A DNA stretch of 24,909 nt from an uncultured Oscillibacter sp. (lineage in GTDB: Bacteria > Bacillota > Clostridia > Oscillospirales > Oscillospiraceae), in contig NZ_URDP01000028.1 of the NCBI RefSeq assembly GCF_900546705.1, positions 1-24,909 on the forward strand, given 5' to 3'. How positions within the stretch are numbered: the first letter of the stretch is position 1; every line of letters starts with the position of its first letter. This document shows positions 15,319 through 24,864 of the stretch, one piece after another. The notes under the pieces were generated by a model. It was not told the DNA's origin. It ran no database searches and saw nothing but the letters and a program-made list of their open reading frames with translations. Made by a program: the position numbers and the translations under genes.

Positions 15319-16902
15319 TTACAGCACGGTCCCGTTCCGTGTGCCGGTAAATTTCCCCTCTGCGATGGCGAGCACGCCGCCCACGAATACGTAGTCCATG
15401 CCGGAGGATAGCTGCCTGGGGTCCTGGAACGTGCCGTTTTCCCGGATGTTTTCCGGGGAAAACAGGCACAGGTCCGCGTCGGCGCCTGGCTCGATGCGGC
15501 CCTTTTTGGAAAGACCCAGCCGGTCGGCAGGGAGCCGGGTGATTTTGCGGACCGCCTGGGGCAGCGTCAGCACATGGCGGCGGCAGACATACGTCTCCAG
15601 CAGCCGGGGAAATGTGCCGTACACCCGGGGATGGGGCAGACCCTGGGTGGGATAGGTGGCGTCGGAGATGACGGAGGAGAAGGGGACACGGAGGATGTCC
15701 GCAATGTCCTCTTCGTGGGTGATGAAGTCAATCATGGCCGGACCGCAGGCCTCCCGCTCCAGCAGGTCGAACAGGGCGTCAAAGGGGTCCTTGCCCTCCA
15801 GGTCTGCGATCTGGGCAATAGATTTTCCCTCCAGGGGCAGGTCCTCCGGGCAGTGCAGGGAGGTGGCCAGGATATTGTCAAAGCCTACCAGCAAAGAGAT
15901 GTTTTCAAAATCCGTGCCCGTCTCCATCCGCTGCCGCATGGCCGCCCGGCGGGCCGGGTCGCCCAGGGCTGCCGTCAGGGCGTCGGTGCCGCCTGCCTGC
16001 ACCTCCGGCGGCAGCACGTGGATGAGCTGGGTGGAGCCGGCAGGGTAGGGGTAGACGTCGCAGGCGATGTCCACGCCCTCCTGCCTGGCCCGGGCGAGCA
16101 GATCCAGCATCCTGGGCACGGCCCGCCGCCAGTTGCGCCGGCCGATGGCCTTCAGGTGGCTGATCTCCACCGGGGTCTCCAGGGCCCGGGCCACGGTGAG
16201 CATCTCCTCCAGGGCCTCTACGACTCCGTCGCCCTCCTGGCGCATGTGAACGGTGATGGTCCGGCCGGACCGACGCAGAGGGGCGAGGGCCCGCAGCAGT
16301 CCGTCGGTGTCATAGAAGCACTCCGGGGCGTACCCAAGACCCAGGGAAACGCCCAGAGCTCCGTCGGACAGGGCGCGTTCCAGGAGTCTATGGAGCGTAT
16401 GAAGCTCCTGGTTTGTCAGAGGGCCTGGGTGAAAGCCTGCCGCGCAGCCCCGCAGGGTGCCCATACCCACCAGCATGCCCGTATGGAGGGGGCGGAGGGA
16501 CTTACCTGCCTGGGCGCGGTAGTCTGCCAGGGTAGGGAAGTCGAGACCTTGCGGCATTTCGCCCACGATGGGGCTCAGATAGTCCAGCACTGCTTGACGG
16601 TGGGGGCCGTCCACCGGCGCGAGAGACAATCCGCAGTTGCCATTGATAAGAGTGGTCAGGCCCTGGGCAAGCTCCGCCGGGCCGAAGTCCGGGGAGAACA
16701 GCGCCGCATCCCCGTGGCGGTGCAGGTCGATGAAGCCGGGGGTCAGAGTCCGCCCGGCGGCGTCGATGGTACGGCGGGCAGGTGCGTCGTCCAGATGCCC
16801 CACGGCGGCGATGGTTCCACCGGAGAGGGCCACGTCAGCAACATATACATCCCCGCCGGAGCCATCCGCTACGGCGGCGTTTCGGATCAGGTAATCAAAC
16901 AT
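15319..16902 (-). CDS. N-acyl-D-amino-acid deacylase (D-aminoacylase family amidohydrolase)
   Basis: The 527-residue protein is an amidohydrolase-superfamily zinc enzyme. It has PGFIDLHRHGD (metal ligands H61 and H63), GNCG with Cys90 (the Cys metal ligand typical of D-aminoacylases), H219 in TVHMR, H249 in EISHLK, and the catalytic Asp414 in VISDATYP, followed by HPRVYGTFPRLL, a strong family signature. It would release D-amino acids from N-acyl-D-amino acids in the cytoplasm, for example from cell-wall-derived material. The ATG at 16902 is preceded by AAAGGAG at 8 nt; a longer ORF from 16977 would include the promoter and the pta terminator. It is transcribed alone. Exact acyl-amino acid specificity cannot be read. 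Confidence 0.92.
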   Translation of the reverse strand: MFDYLIRNAAVADGSGGDVYVADVALSGGTIAAVGHLDDAPARRTIDAAGRTLTPGFIDLHRHGDAALFSPDFGPAELAQGLTTLINGNCGLSLAPVDGPHRQAVLDYLSPIVGEMPQGLDFPTLADYRAQAGKSLRPLHTGMLVGMGTLRGCAAGFHPGPLTNQELHTLHRLLERALSDGALGVSLGLGYAPECFYDTDGLLRALAPLRRSGRTITVHMRQEGDGVVEALEEMLTVARALETPVEISHLKAIGRRNWRRAVPRMLDLLARARQEGVDIACDVYPYPAGSTQLIHVLPPEVQAGGTDALTAALGDPARRAAMRQRMETGTDFENISLLVGFDNILATSLHCPEDLPLEGKSIAQIADLEGKDPFDALFDLLEREACGPAMIDFITHEEDIADILRVPFSSVISDATYPTQGLPHPRVYGTFPRLLETYVCRRHVLTLPQAVRKITRLPADRLGLSKKGRIEPGADADLCLFSPENIRENGTFQDPRQLSSGMDYVFVGGVLAIAEGKFTGTRNGTVL

Positions 16903-16924
16903 GGAAAGCGCTCCTTTCCCCGCC

Positions 16925-16953
16925 AGTGTAGCACCGGCGGTTTCCCCACGCAA
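16925..16953 (-). promoter_or_regulatory. Promoter of the deacylase gene
   Basis: On the minus strand, TTGCGT (16953-16948) and TACACT (16930-16925) are exactly 17 bp apart. It lies just downstream of the pta terminator. Confidence 0.75.
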
Positions 16954-16958
16954 GGCAC

Positions 16959-16988
16959 AAAAAAAGAGGACGCCCACGGGCGTCCTCT
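16959..16988 (-). terminator. Terminator of pta
   Basis: A 9-10-bp stem GAGGACGCC/GGCGTCCTC (16966-16974 with 16979-16987), followed on the minus strand by seven T residues (16965-16959). Confidence 0.93.
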
Positions 16989-17010
16989 TCTTTCAATTAA
17001 GATGTATGGC

Positions 17011-17991
17011 TCAGTCCACGCACAGACCGGCGGTGATGATAGCCATGGAGTAGACCTCCTGGGCGTTGCAGCCGCGGGAGAGGTCGTTGATGGGGGCGTT
17101 CAGACCCTGCAGAATGGGGCCGTAAGCCTCAAAGGAGCCCAGACGCTGGGCGATCTTGTAGCCGATGTTGCCGGCATTGATGTCGGGGAAGATGAAGGTG
17201 TTGGCATGGCCGGCCACCTTGGACTCGGGGCACTTGGTGTGCGCCACACGGGGAGAGACGGCAGCGTCAAACTGCATCTCGCCATCGATGGCCAGATCGG
17301 GAGCCAGCGCCTTGGCCTTGGCGCAGGCGTTGCGCATCTTGTCCACGTCCTCGCCCTTGCCGGAGCCCAGGGTGGAGTAGCTCAGGAAGGCAACCTTGGG
17401 GTCAATGCCGAAGACCTTGGCGGTAGAGGCGGTCTCCAGGGCGATCTCCACCAGCTCGTCCTCGGTGGGCTTGATGTTGATGGCGCAGTCGCCCATGGCC
17501 AGGACCTCACGGTCACCGGTAGCAGAGGGACGCACCAGAATGAAGCAGGAAGAGACGATCTTGCTGCCGGGCTTGGTCTTGATCAGCTGCAGCGCGGGAC
17601 GGACGGTATCGGCGGTGGAGTAGGTGGCGCCACCCAGCAGAGCGTCCGCATAGCCCATCTTCACCAGCATGGTGCCGAAGTAGTTGGCCTGCTTCAGGGC
17701 GGCACGGCACTGGTCCTCGGTCATCTTGCCCTTGCGCAGTTCCACCATGGTGGTGACCATCTTGTCCATGTCGGCAAAGTTGTCGGGATCGATGATCTCG
17801 GCGCCGCGGATGTTGAAGCCAGCTTCCTCAGCGGCAGCCTGCACCTCTTCGGGCTTGCCCACCAGCACGGGGGTCAGGAAGGTACCGGACAGCAGACGGG
17901 CAGAAGCCTCCAGAATACGGGGATCGGTGCCCTCGGTGAAGACGATCTTGCGGGGATGCGCCTTCAGCTTTTTAATCAGAAACTCAAACAT
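17011..17991 (-). CDS. pta: Phosphate acetyltransferase
   Basis: The 326-residue protein is a short-type (class I) phosphotransacetylase that interconverts acetyl-CoA plus phosphate and acetyl phosphate plus CoA. Family segments include IVFTEGTDPRILEAS (16-30), YADALLGGATYSTADTVRPALQ, SSCFILVR, LSYSTLGSGKGEDVDK, DGEMQFDAAV, FIFPDINAGNIGYKIAQRLG and the C-terminal PINDLSRGC. The ATG at 17991 follows GGAGG at 7 nt. It has its own promoter and terminator; the acetate kinase gene that often follows pta is absent, so ackA must be elsewhere. With PFOR it forms the acetate-producing branch. Confidence 0.98.
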   Translation of the reverse strand: MFEFLIKKLKAHPRKIVFTEGTDPRILEASARLLSGTFLTPVLVGKPEEVQAAAEEAGFNIRGAEIIDPDNFADMDKMVTTMVELRKGKMTEDQCRAALKQANYFGTMLVKMGYADALLGGATYSTADTVRPALQLIKTKPGSKIVSSCFILVRPSATGDREVLAMGDCAINIKPTEDELVEIALETASTAKVFGIDPKVAFLSYSTLGSGKGEDVDKMRNACAKAKALAPDLAIDGEMQFDAAVSPRVAHTKCPESKVAGHANTFIFPDINAGNIGYKIAQRLGSFEAYGPILQGLNAPINDLSRGCNAQEVYSMAIITAGLCVD

Positions 17992-18043
17992 GTCAATTCC
18001 TCCAGTTGTTACTGAATTGGGGTTTGCAGATCATACCGATTTC

Positions 18044-18071
18044 ATTATACACGTCTGAACCCGGTGGTCAA
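18044..18071 (-). promoter_or_regulatory. Promoter of pta
   Basis: On the minus strand, TTGACC (18071-18066) and TATAAT (18049-18044) are 16 bp apart. Transcription would start near 18037, giving a ~46-nt leader. Confidence 0.85.
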
Positions 18072-18152
18072 TTATATTTTCCGCTCCGCCCACCAAAAAT
18101 TTACGGAATATTCACCTTTTCTTCTGGTAAATGTGCAAAACTGACAAAAGCC

Positions 18153-18209
18153 GTGCCGAACATTGTGGAGTGAGATTTGTACTACACCTCCCACAAAGGC
18201 ACGTTTTTT
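18153..18209 (+). ncRNA. Long hairpin with T-run between divergent promoters (terminator or small RNA 3' end)
   Basis: GTGCC (18153-18157) pairs with GGCAC (18198-18202), and inside it TTGTGG (18163-18168) pairs with CCACAA (18191-18196), with further AG/CT and TG/CA pairs. Six T residues follow at 18204-18209. The position is odd: the adjacent genes diverge, so no known plus-strand transcript ends here. A small RNA is one explanation, but I found no convincing promoter for it in 18072-18150. Confidence 0.35.
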
Positions 18210-18223
18210 CGCGGATTTAGGGC

Positions 18224-18252
18224 TTGACGAATACAGGAAAACAAGGTATTAT
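18224..18252 (+). promoter_or_regulatory. Promoter of the M23 peptidase gene
   Basis: TTGACG (18224-18229) and TATTAT (18247-18252) are exactly 17 bp apart. Transcription would start near 18259, ~47 nt before the ATG. Confidence 0.85.
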
Positions 18253-18305
18253 GAAACGGTAACAAATTGTAACTTTTTCAAAAGCGTGATTTTTGGGGAG
18301 CGTTT

Positions 18306-20180
18306 ATGAGTAATCAGGTAAAGGACGCCAGCCGCACAGGCCGCCAGGCCACCCGCAGCGGCCGGCGGCTGGCAAGAGAACTGCATACGGAAAATGCCGC
18401 GCTGTCCCGGCGCGGAAAGGAGAACGGCACCCGCCGGCGCCGGCAGCCGGAGGCGGAAACGCCCCGTCAGGAGGCGCCCCGCGCAGCGGCAGAGACCGCG
18501 GCTCCCGTGCAGGAACAGCCTGCTCAGGCCAAGCCCGGCCTCGTGCAGCGTATCAAGGGTGCGTTCCGCCGCTGGCAGGAGTCCGATGGCAGCAGCGAGA
18601 GTCCTGTGGCACGGGGCTGCCGGGCTGCCGGAAAGGAACTGCGCCGGGCACGGCGCCGCTGGCGGCACATTGTGCGGGAGAACAAGGCCCACCGCTTTCC
18701 GGAGTCTGACCGGCCGGCGGTGCAGTTTTTGCTGTTTGGCTGGAACATGCTGCCCACGCTGGGCAGCTATCTGCGGGAGGCCACTTGGGGCCGCCGCAAA
18801 CGGGCCATGCATCAGCCCGGCCGCTTCCACGGCTGGCTGGGCGGACGGAAAATTCACCCCGCGGCGTTCCTGGGCGCCGGCGGTGCGCTGGTTTTGCTGG
18901 TGGTGCTGTGTGCCTCCTACACGGTGGGCACCACGGTCATCTACGACGGAGAAGCCATTGCCACGGTGAGTTCCCGGGCTGCGGCGGAGGACGCCCGCGC
19001 CGATCTGGAAAAGGTGACCGCCAGTACGCTGGGGGAGGACTACACCATTGATGATTCCCTGCTGGAGTACTCCACCGGGATCATGGCCCGCAGCGACGTG
19101 GTGGATGAGAGCACCTACGAAGAGGATCTGTCCGAGGAGATCGGCCTGGTGACCTATGCCTACTGTCTGTATGTGGACGGCGAGCTTATTGGCGCCACGC
19201 CCTATGAGGGTGCTCTGGAGGAGCTGCTGGCTCAGCTGAAGGCGGCCTCTACAGATGAAAATACTATTTCCTGCGAATTTGCCGAGGATGTGGACGTCCG
19301 GCAGGAGTATGTCCCGACCTCCAAGGTAATGAACCTGGGATATCTGGCTGAGATGCTGTACAGCACCAAGTCCGCCGAGGTGACCTATGAGGTCAAGAAG
19401 GGCGACACCTGGTCCCAGATCGCCAACGGCCACGGCCTGACCTCTGCGGAGTTGCTGGCCCTGAACCCCGGCTATAACATTGACAAGCTGCAGATCGGCG
19501 AAGTGCTGACGCTGTCCGCCTCCGTTCCCTACCTGACCATGACCGTGGTGCAGCAGGAGCGGTATGTGGAAGACGTCATGTACGATATTGAATATACCGA
19601 CTCGGCATACCTCTACAAGGGCGACTACAAGGTTACATCCAAGGGACAGTACGGCGCTGCAGACGTAGTGGCAAACGTCACCTATGTCAACGGTGAGGAA
19701 GTGGAGCGCACGGTGCTCTCCTCTGTCACGCTGAAAGAGCCCGTCACGGAGCAGCGGCTCCAGGGCACCAAGGAGCGGCCCACCTGGCTGCCCACCGGTA
19801 CCTTCCGCTGGCCCACCTCCGGTCGTATTACCTCTTACTTCGGCGGCCGGTCCTCTCCCGGCGGTATCGGCTCTACCAATCATAAGGGCATTGACATTGC
19901 TGCCCCCAAGGGCACGCCGGTCTACGCGGCCGACGGCGGCACCGTGGTGTACGCCGGATGGATGAGCGGCTACGGCTACCTGGTGCAGATCAACCATGGA
20001 AACGGCTATGTAACTTACTACGGCCATAACTCCAGCCTGCTGGTGTCGGTTGGCCAGCATGTCTACAAGGGCCAGCAGATTGCCCGGGTGGGCTCTACCG
20101 GCAACTCCACCGGCAACCACTGTCACTTTGAGGTGCGGTATAACGGCGTGGCCAAGAACCCGCTGAACTACCTGCCGTAA
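18306..20180 (+). CDS. Membrane-anchored LysM-G5-M23 peptidoglycan endopeptidase
   Basis: The 624-residue protein has a long, very basic Arg/Ala-rich cytoplasmic N-terminus (~1-185), a single transmembrane segment (~186-208), an extracellular spacer, a LysM peptidoglycan-binding domain (~359-405, EVKKGDTWSQIAN), a G5-like beta domain (~406-490), and a C-terminal M23 (lysostaphin-type) zinc peptidase. The metal and catalytic residues are intact: H526 and D530 in NHKGIDIA, and H605 and H607 in NHCHFE. It should cut peptide cross-links or stems in peptidoglycan at the cell surface. The ATG at 18306 follows GGGGAG. It has its own promoter and a strong terminator. Activity is expected, not demonstrated; the N-terminal tail is unusual for the family. 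Confidence 0.93.
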   Translation: MSNQVKDASRTGRQATRSGRRLARELHTENAALSRRGKENGTRRRRQPEAETPRQEAPRAAAETAAPVQEQPAQAKPGLVQRIKGAFRRWQESDGSSESPVARGCRAAGKELRRARRRWRHIVRENKAHRFPESDRPAVQFLLFGWNMLPTLGSYLREATWGRRKRAMHQPGRFHGWLGGRKIHPAAFLGAGGALVLLVVLCASYTVGTTVIYDGEAIATVSSRAAAEDARADLEKVTASTLGEDYTIDDSLLEYSTGIMARSDVVDESTYEEDLSEEIGLVTYAYCLYVDGELIGATPYEGALEELLAQLKAASTDENTISCEFAEDVDVRQEYVPTSKVMNLGYLAEMLYSTKSAEVTYEVKKGDTWSQIANGHGLTSAELLALNPGYNIDKLQIGEVLTLSASVPYLTMTVVQQERYVEDVMYDIEYTDSAYLYKGDYKVTSKGQYGAADVVANVTYVNGEEVERTVLSSVTLKEPVTEQRLQGTKERPTWLPTGTFRWPTSGRITSYFGGRSSPGGIGSTNHKGIDIAAPKGTPVYAADGGTVVYAGWMSGYGYLVQINHGNGYVTYYGHNSSLLVSVGQHVYKGQQIARVGSTGNSTGNHCHFEVRYNGVAKNPLNYLP

Positions 20181-20193
20181 AAACCATCTGCGC

Positions 20194-20228
20194 ATCCCCC
20201 CGAATCTTCGGATTCGGGGGGATTTTTT
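20194..20228 (+). terminator. Terminator of the M23 peptidase gene
   Basis: A perfect 13-bp stem (20194-20206 with 20211-20223) capped by a TTCG tetraloop and followed by T residues. Confidence 0.95.
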
Positions 20229-20264
20229 GCGTGTTCGCCCGGAATGCGGACAGTCAAACGATTT

Positions 20265-20301
20265 CGAAAACGTTTACACCAGCAACCAAATTTTGTATAG
20301 A
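20265..20301 (+). promoter_or_regulatory. Distal promoter of the ABC importer with overlapping cre-like site
   Basis: TTTACA (20273-20278) and TATAGA (20296-20301) are 17 bp apart. CGAAAACGTTTACA (20265-20278) covers the -35 and matches 13 of 14 positions of the cre consensus TGWAANCGNTNWCA, with the AAACGTTT core palindrome. A bound CcpA or other LacI-family protein would block this promoter. The leader to the permease start would be ~300 nt and AT-rich; an 89-codon ORF across it has no good RBS and looks non-coding. Confidence 0.55.
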
Positions 20302-20496
20302 TGCTATGAAAATCGATAAAGCTGGTAATAAATTGATAAAAATACGCATGAATAGCGCGAAAATGTATAAATTTAACGCTGTAACTGAAATTTTGCAGAA
20401 AGGAATCCAAAAAAACAGTCACTTTTTTGAAATTGTTAAATCAGACAAAAATATCTTGTCCAAACGCACATATATATGGAAAATGCAAAAAACGCC

Positions 20497-20526
20497 TTGA
20501 CAATTTCTTTCTGAAAATGGTACTGT
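20497..20526 (+). promoter_or_regulatory. Proximal promoter of the ABC importer
   Basis: Exact TTGACA (20497-20502) with TACTGT (20521-20526) at 18-bp spacing. The -10 is weak (3/6), which suits a regulated promoter. Confidence 0.6.
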
Positions 20527-20540
20527 AAAGACAAGAATCC

Positions 20541-20554
20541 TGAAAACGTTTGCA
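20541..20554 (+). promoter_or_regulatory. cre-like operator just downstream of the proximal start site
   Basis: TGAAAACGTTTGCA matches the cre consensus TGWAANCGNTNWCA at 13 of 14 positions and the looser TGWNANCGNTNNCA fully. It lies about 8 nt after the expected transcription start, a usual place for a LacI-family roadblock. Confidence 0.7.
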
Positions 20555-20609
20555 TAAGCTTCCGGCACTGTGTACCGGAGGTACAGGAAAGAGGGGGACT
20601 GAGCGCGCG

Positions 20610-22451
20610 ATGAGACCGAAAGAAGAAAACTACTCCAAGAGCAAGCGTCTGAAAAACCAGATCAAAGCAGTCATCACCAATCCCTACAACGTCATTGTGC
20701 TGATTGCCATTTTGCTGCTGACTTATCTGATCGTGCTGCCGCTGCTGGACATGATCTCCAGCACGTTCGAGCTGGCGCAGCGGGATCTGCGGGCCGTGGG
20801 CGGCGACGCCGTGGCCGGACAGTTCACTTTCTATTACTGGAAACGGCTGCTGGCCAGCGAGCTGTCCATGTCCATGCTCATCAAGCCCCTGATCAACTCC
20901 CTGACCATCGGCGTGTGCGTTTCTGTGTGCGCCATCGCCCTGGGCTCCGTGCTGGCATGGCTGATGGTTCGTTCCGATCTGCCCTGCAAGCGGTTTTTCT
21001 CCCTGGCGGTGATCATTCCCTATATGATCCCCTCCTGGTGCAAATCCCAGGCATGGCTGTCCATGTTCAAGACTGCGCGTCTGGGCGGCGCGCCGGGCTT
21101 CATGGCCTCTCTGGGTTTCAACGTGCCTGACTGGTTGGCCTACGGCCCCGTGGCCATTATTATCGTTCTGACGCTGCACTACTACGCATATACATACCTG
21201 CTGGTTTCCGCGGCGCTGAACTCCATTAACTCCGAGCTGGAGGAGATGGGTGAGATCCAGGGCGCCGGCAAGGCCATGATCCTGCGGCGCATCACGCTGC
21301 CGCTGGTGCTGCCGGCCATGCTGTCTGCCGTCATCCTGACCTTCTCCAAGGCCATCGGCACCTTCGGCACCATTAATTACCTGGGCTCTCCGGTGCAGTA
21401 CTACACCCTGTCCAGCCAGCTGTACATGAACAGCAAATCCCTGAACACCCAGACGGCTTTCGCCATGGCCATCATCATGATCTGCATTGCCTCCGTGGCC
21501 GTGTTCATTAACCAGAAGCTCATCGGCGCCCGGAAGTCCTACGCCACCATCGGCGGCAAGGGCGGCCGTTCCACGCTGATCGGACTGGGCAAGGTGGGCC
21601 GGCCGGTCATTACGGCGATCTTGTTCGTGTTCTTCGCCGTGGGCATCATTATGCCGATCCTGATCCTCATCATGGAAAGCTGCATGCTCAAGGAGGGCAC
21701 TTACAGCCTCTCCAACTTCACCCTCCACTACTGGATCGGTGACCCGGATCCCAAGATCATGGAGGGCATGCCCGGCATCTTCAAAAACGACGACTTTATC
21801 AAGGCACTGCTCAACTCCGCCCGGCTGACGCTGGTCAACGGCGTGTTCGGCACCATCTTCGGCCAAATCCTGGGCTATATCTGCGCCAAGGGCCGCGGCA
21901 AGTTCCACGGCAAGCTGGTGGAGCAGCTGGTGTTCATTCCGTACCTGATCCCCTCTGTGGCATTCGGCGGCATTTACCTGTCCATGTTCTCTCAGCCCCA
22001 GACGCTCTTCGGCGTGACGCTGATTCCCTCTTTGTACGGCACGTTTACGCTGCTGACGCTGGTGTCCGTGGTCAAGCACCTGCCGTTTGCCTCCCGGGCC
22101 GGCACGTCCAACATGCTGCAGATCAGCGGCGAGCTGGAAGAGGCGGCCACCATTGAAGGCGCGGGCTTCTTCAAGCGATTTATCAAGATCGTGTTCCCCC
22201 TGTCCAAGGGCGGCTTTATCTCCGGCTTCATGCTGATCTTCGTGTCCATCATGAAAGAGCTGGATCTGATTATCCTGATCATGACGCCGACCACGTCCAC
22301 GCTGCCGTATCTGGCATTCCAGTATCAAAACGGCAACTCGCCCCAGGCGTCCAACTGCGTGGCCATTGTGATGTTTACCATCGTGTTCTTGGTGTATGCC
22401 TTGGCCAATATCTTCGGTGACGCCGACCTGGCCAAGAGCATGGCGGGCTGA
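20610..22451 (+). CDS. ABC transporter permease, two fused membrane units (FbpB/AfuB-type)
   Basis: The 613-residue membrane protein holds two copies of the binding-protein-dependent permease domain, each with about six helices and an EAA loop that docks the ATPase: EEMGEIQGAG (~211-220) and ELEEAATIEGAG (~508-519). This fused layout is typical of the ferric iron/sugar-phosphate/aminoethylphosphonate class. The ATG at 20610 is preceded by AGAGGGGG at a rather long 12 nt; a TTG at 20550 would overlap the operator and is less likely. The ATPase gene follows 32 nt later and the binding protein gene after that, forming a complete importer operon. The substrate is not set by this subunit. Confidence 0.92.
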   Translation: MRPKEENYSKSKRLKNQIKAVITNPYNVIVLIAILLLTYLIVLPLLDMISSTFELAQRDLRAVGGDAVAGQFTFYYWKRLLASELSMSMLIKPLINSLTIGVCVSVCAIALGSVLAWLMVRSDLPCKRFFSLAVIIPYMIPSWCKSQAWLSMFKTARLGGAPGFMASLGFNVPDWLAYGPVAIIIVLTLHYYAYTYLLVSAALNSINSELEEMGEIQGAGKAMILRRITLPLVLPAMLSAVILTFSKAIGTFGTINYLGSPVQYYTLSSQLYMNSKSLNTQTAFAMAIIMICIASVAVFINQKLIGARKSYATIGGKGGRSTLIGLGKVGRPVITAILFVFFAVGIIMPILILIMESCMLKEGTYSLSNFTLHYWIGDPDPKIMEGMPGIFKNDDFIKALLNSARLTLVNGVFGTIFGQILGYICAKGRGKFHGKLVEQLVFIPYLIPSVAFGGIYLSMFSQPQTLFGVTLIPSLYGTFTLLTLVSVVKHLPFASRAGTSNMLQISGELEEAATIEGAGFFKRFIKIVFPLSKGGFISGFMLIFVSIMKELDLIILIMTPTTSTLPYLAFQYQNGNSPQASNCVAIVMFTIVFLVYALANIFGDADLAKSMAG

Positions 22452-22483
22452 CACGGATACTCAACTGAGAGGAGAAAACGATC

Positions 22484-23605
<1,122 letters not shown>

Positions 23606-23667
23606 TCTCTTTGCGGCGGAGGCCGCGACAAAAATACAAGGAAGAATTCAGAAGGAGGAAAAGAACT

Positions 23668-24864
23668 ATGTTGAAGCACAAGAAATGGCTGGCCGGTTTT
23701 ATGGCTGTGACCATGCTCTTCGGCCTGACGGCCTGCGGAAGTCAGGAAGAGCAGCCCGCTGAAGGCGAGACCGAACTGACCGAGTGGGAGCAGAAAGCCA
23801 ACATCTTTGCCACCGACGAGACCGATGAGGAGCTGTATCAGCAGGCCATCGAAGAGGGCGGCACCGTGACCCTCTACTCCATCTCTTCCCGCTGCGGTAA
23901 GGTGGCCGAGGCCTTCATGGCCAAGTATCCCGAGCTGACCTGTGAACCCTTCGATATTTCCACCAACGAGCTGCTGGAAAAGGTCACCCGTGAGCATGAT
24001 GCCGGCCAGTACGTGGCTGACGTGGTGCACATCAAGGACCAGGACGGTTCTTTGTACAATGAGTACGTGAAGAACAAGGTGTTCTATCTGTATCAGCCCG
24101 CGGACATCTTCGCGCACATCGATCCCCAGTACACCGCTACCGCTACCCCGCTGTACATCGAGCTGACCCAGCTGTTCTACAATGCCGAGACCTATCCCGA
24201 CGGCTCTCCCATCACCAACATCTGGCAGCTGACCGAGCCCGAGTGGCAGGGCAAGATCATGATGCAGAACCCGCTGGATAACCTGTCCTGGGGCTCCTGG
24301 ATCACCGGCTTCTGCGTGGGCGATGTGCCCGACCAGCTGGCTGCTGCTTACAAGGAGCTCTACGGCGAGGATCTGGTGCTCTCTGACGGCTGCGCCAACG
24401 CCGGCTATGAGTTCCTCAAGCGCCTGCATGACAACAAGCCTACCTACACCTCCTCTTCTGACGAGATCGCCGAGTCTGTCGGCACTCCCGGCCAGACCGA
24501 TCCCCCGGTTGGCTTCTGCGCTTCCTCCAAGCTGCGCAAGAACGAGGATAACGGCTGGGTCCTGGCTCCTGTGAACCTGTATCCCACCACCGGTATCCCT
24601 GCCATCAACACGCTGTATGTGGTGGAAGGCTGCCAGCATCCTGCTGCCGCCAAGCTGCTGATCCGCTTCATGATGGGCGGCATTGACGGCGACACCAGCG
24701 GCTATGAGCCCTTCAACACCCTGGGCGGCTGGCCCGTGCGTGACGACATTGAGCCTGCTGAGGGCTCCGTCCCCTACGACGAGATGAACGTCTCTCCCTT
24801 CGATCCCGACGAGATCTACGAGAACTACAACACCGTGCGTGACTTCTGGCAGATGCTGGGCTAA
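23668..24864 (+). CDS. Lipoprotein solute-binding protein of the ABC importer
   Basis: The 398-residue protein has a lipoprotein signal peptide with lipobox LTAC (Cys23) and a family-1-type binding fold beginning GGTVTLYSISSRCGKVAEAFMAKYP, followed by STNELLEKVTREHDAGQYVADVV. That pattern is shared by ferric iron (FbpA), sugar-phosphate (AfuA) and 2-aminoethylphosphonate binders. The C-terminal paired Tyr that bind iron in FbpA are not obvious, although isolated Tyr are present. The start at 23668 is set by AAGGAGG and the signal peptide; the longer ORF from 23602 is rejected. It is the last gene of the importer operon visible here. cre-like sites upstream fit a carbon-source substrate better than iron, but that is an inference. 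Confidence 0.9.
   Translation: MLKHKKWLAGFMAVTMLFGLTACGSQEEQPAEGETELTEWEQKANIFATDETDEELYQQAIEEGGTVTLYSISSRCGKVAEAFMAKYPELTCEPFDISTNELLEKVTREHDAGQYVADVVHIKDQDGSLYNEYVKNKVFYLYQPADIFAHIDPQYTATATPLYIELTQLFYNAETYPDGSPITNIWQLTEPEWQGKIMMQNPLDNLSWGSWITGFCVGDVPDQLAAAYKELYGEDLVLSDGCANAGYEFLKRLHDNKPTYTSSSDEIAESVGTPGQTDPPVGFCASSKLRKNEDNGWVLAPVNLYPTTGIPAINTLYVVEGCQHPAAAKLLIRFMMGGIDGDTSGYEPFNTLGGWPVRDDIEPAEGSVPYDEMNVSPFDPDEIYENYNTVRDFWQMLG

Noticed and set aside
15574..18015. 813-codon plus-strand open frame
   Set aside because: Spans the deacylase, two terminators, a promoter and pta on the opposite strand; not a plausible gene.
18249..20195. 648-codon minus-strand open frame
   Set aside because: Antisense to the LysM-G5-M23 gene, which has intact domains, a promoter and a terminator.
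20231..20500. 89-codon ORF upstream of the ABC importer
   Set aside because: It lies in AT-rich promoter DNA across cre-like sites, begins inside the terminator region, has no RBS, and its Lys/Asn/Ile content reflects base composition.
20436..22454. 672-codon minus-strand open frame
   Set aside because: Antisense to the permease gene; His/Gln/Gly-rich translation typical of a mirrored GC-rich gene.
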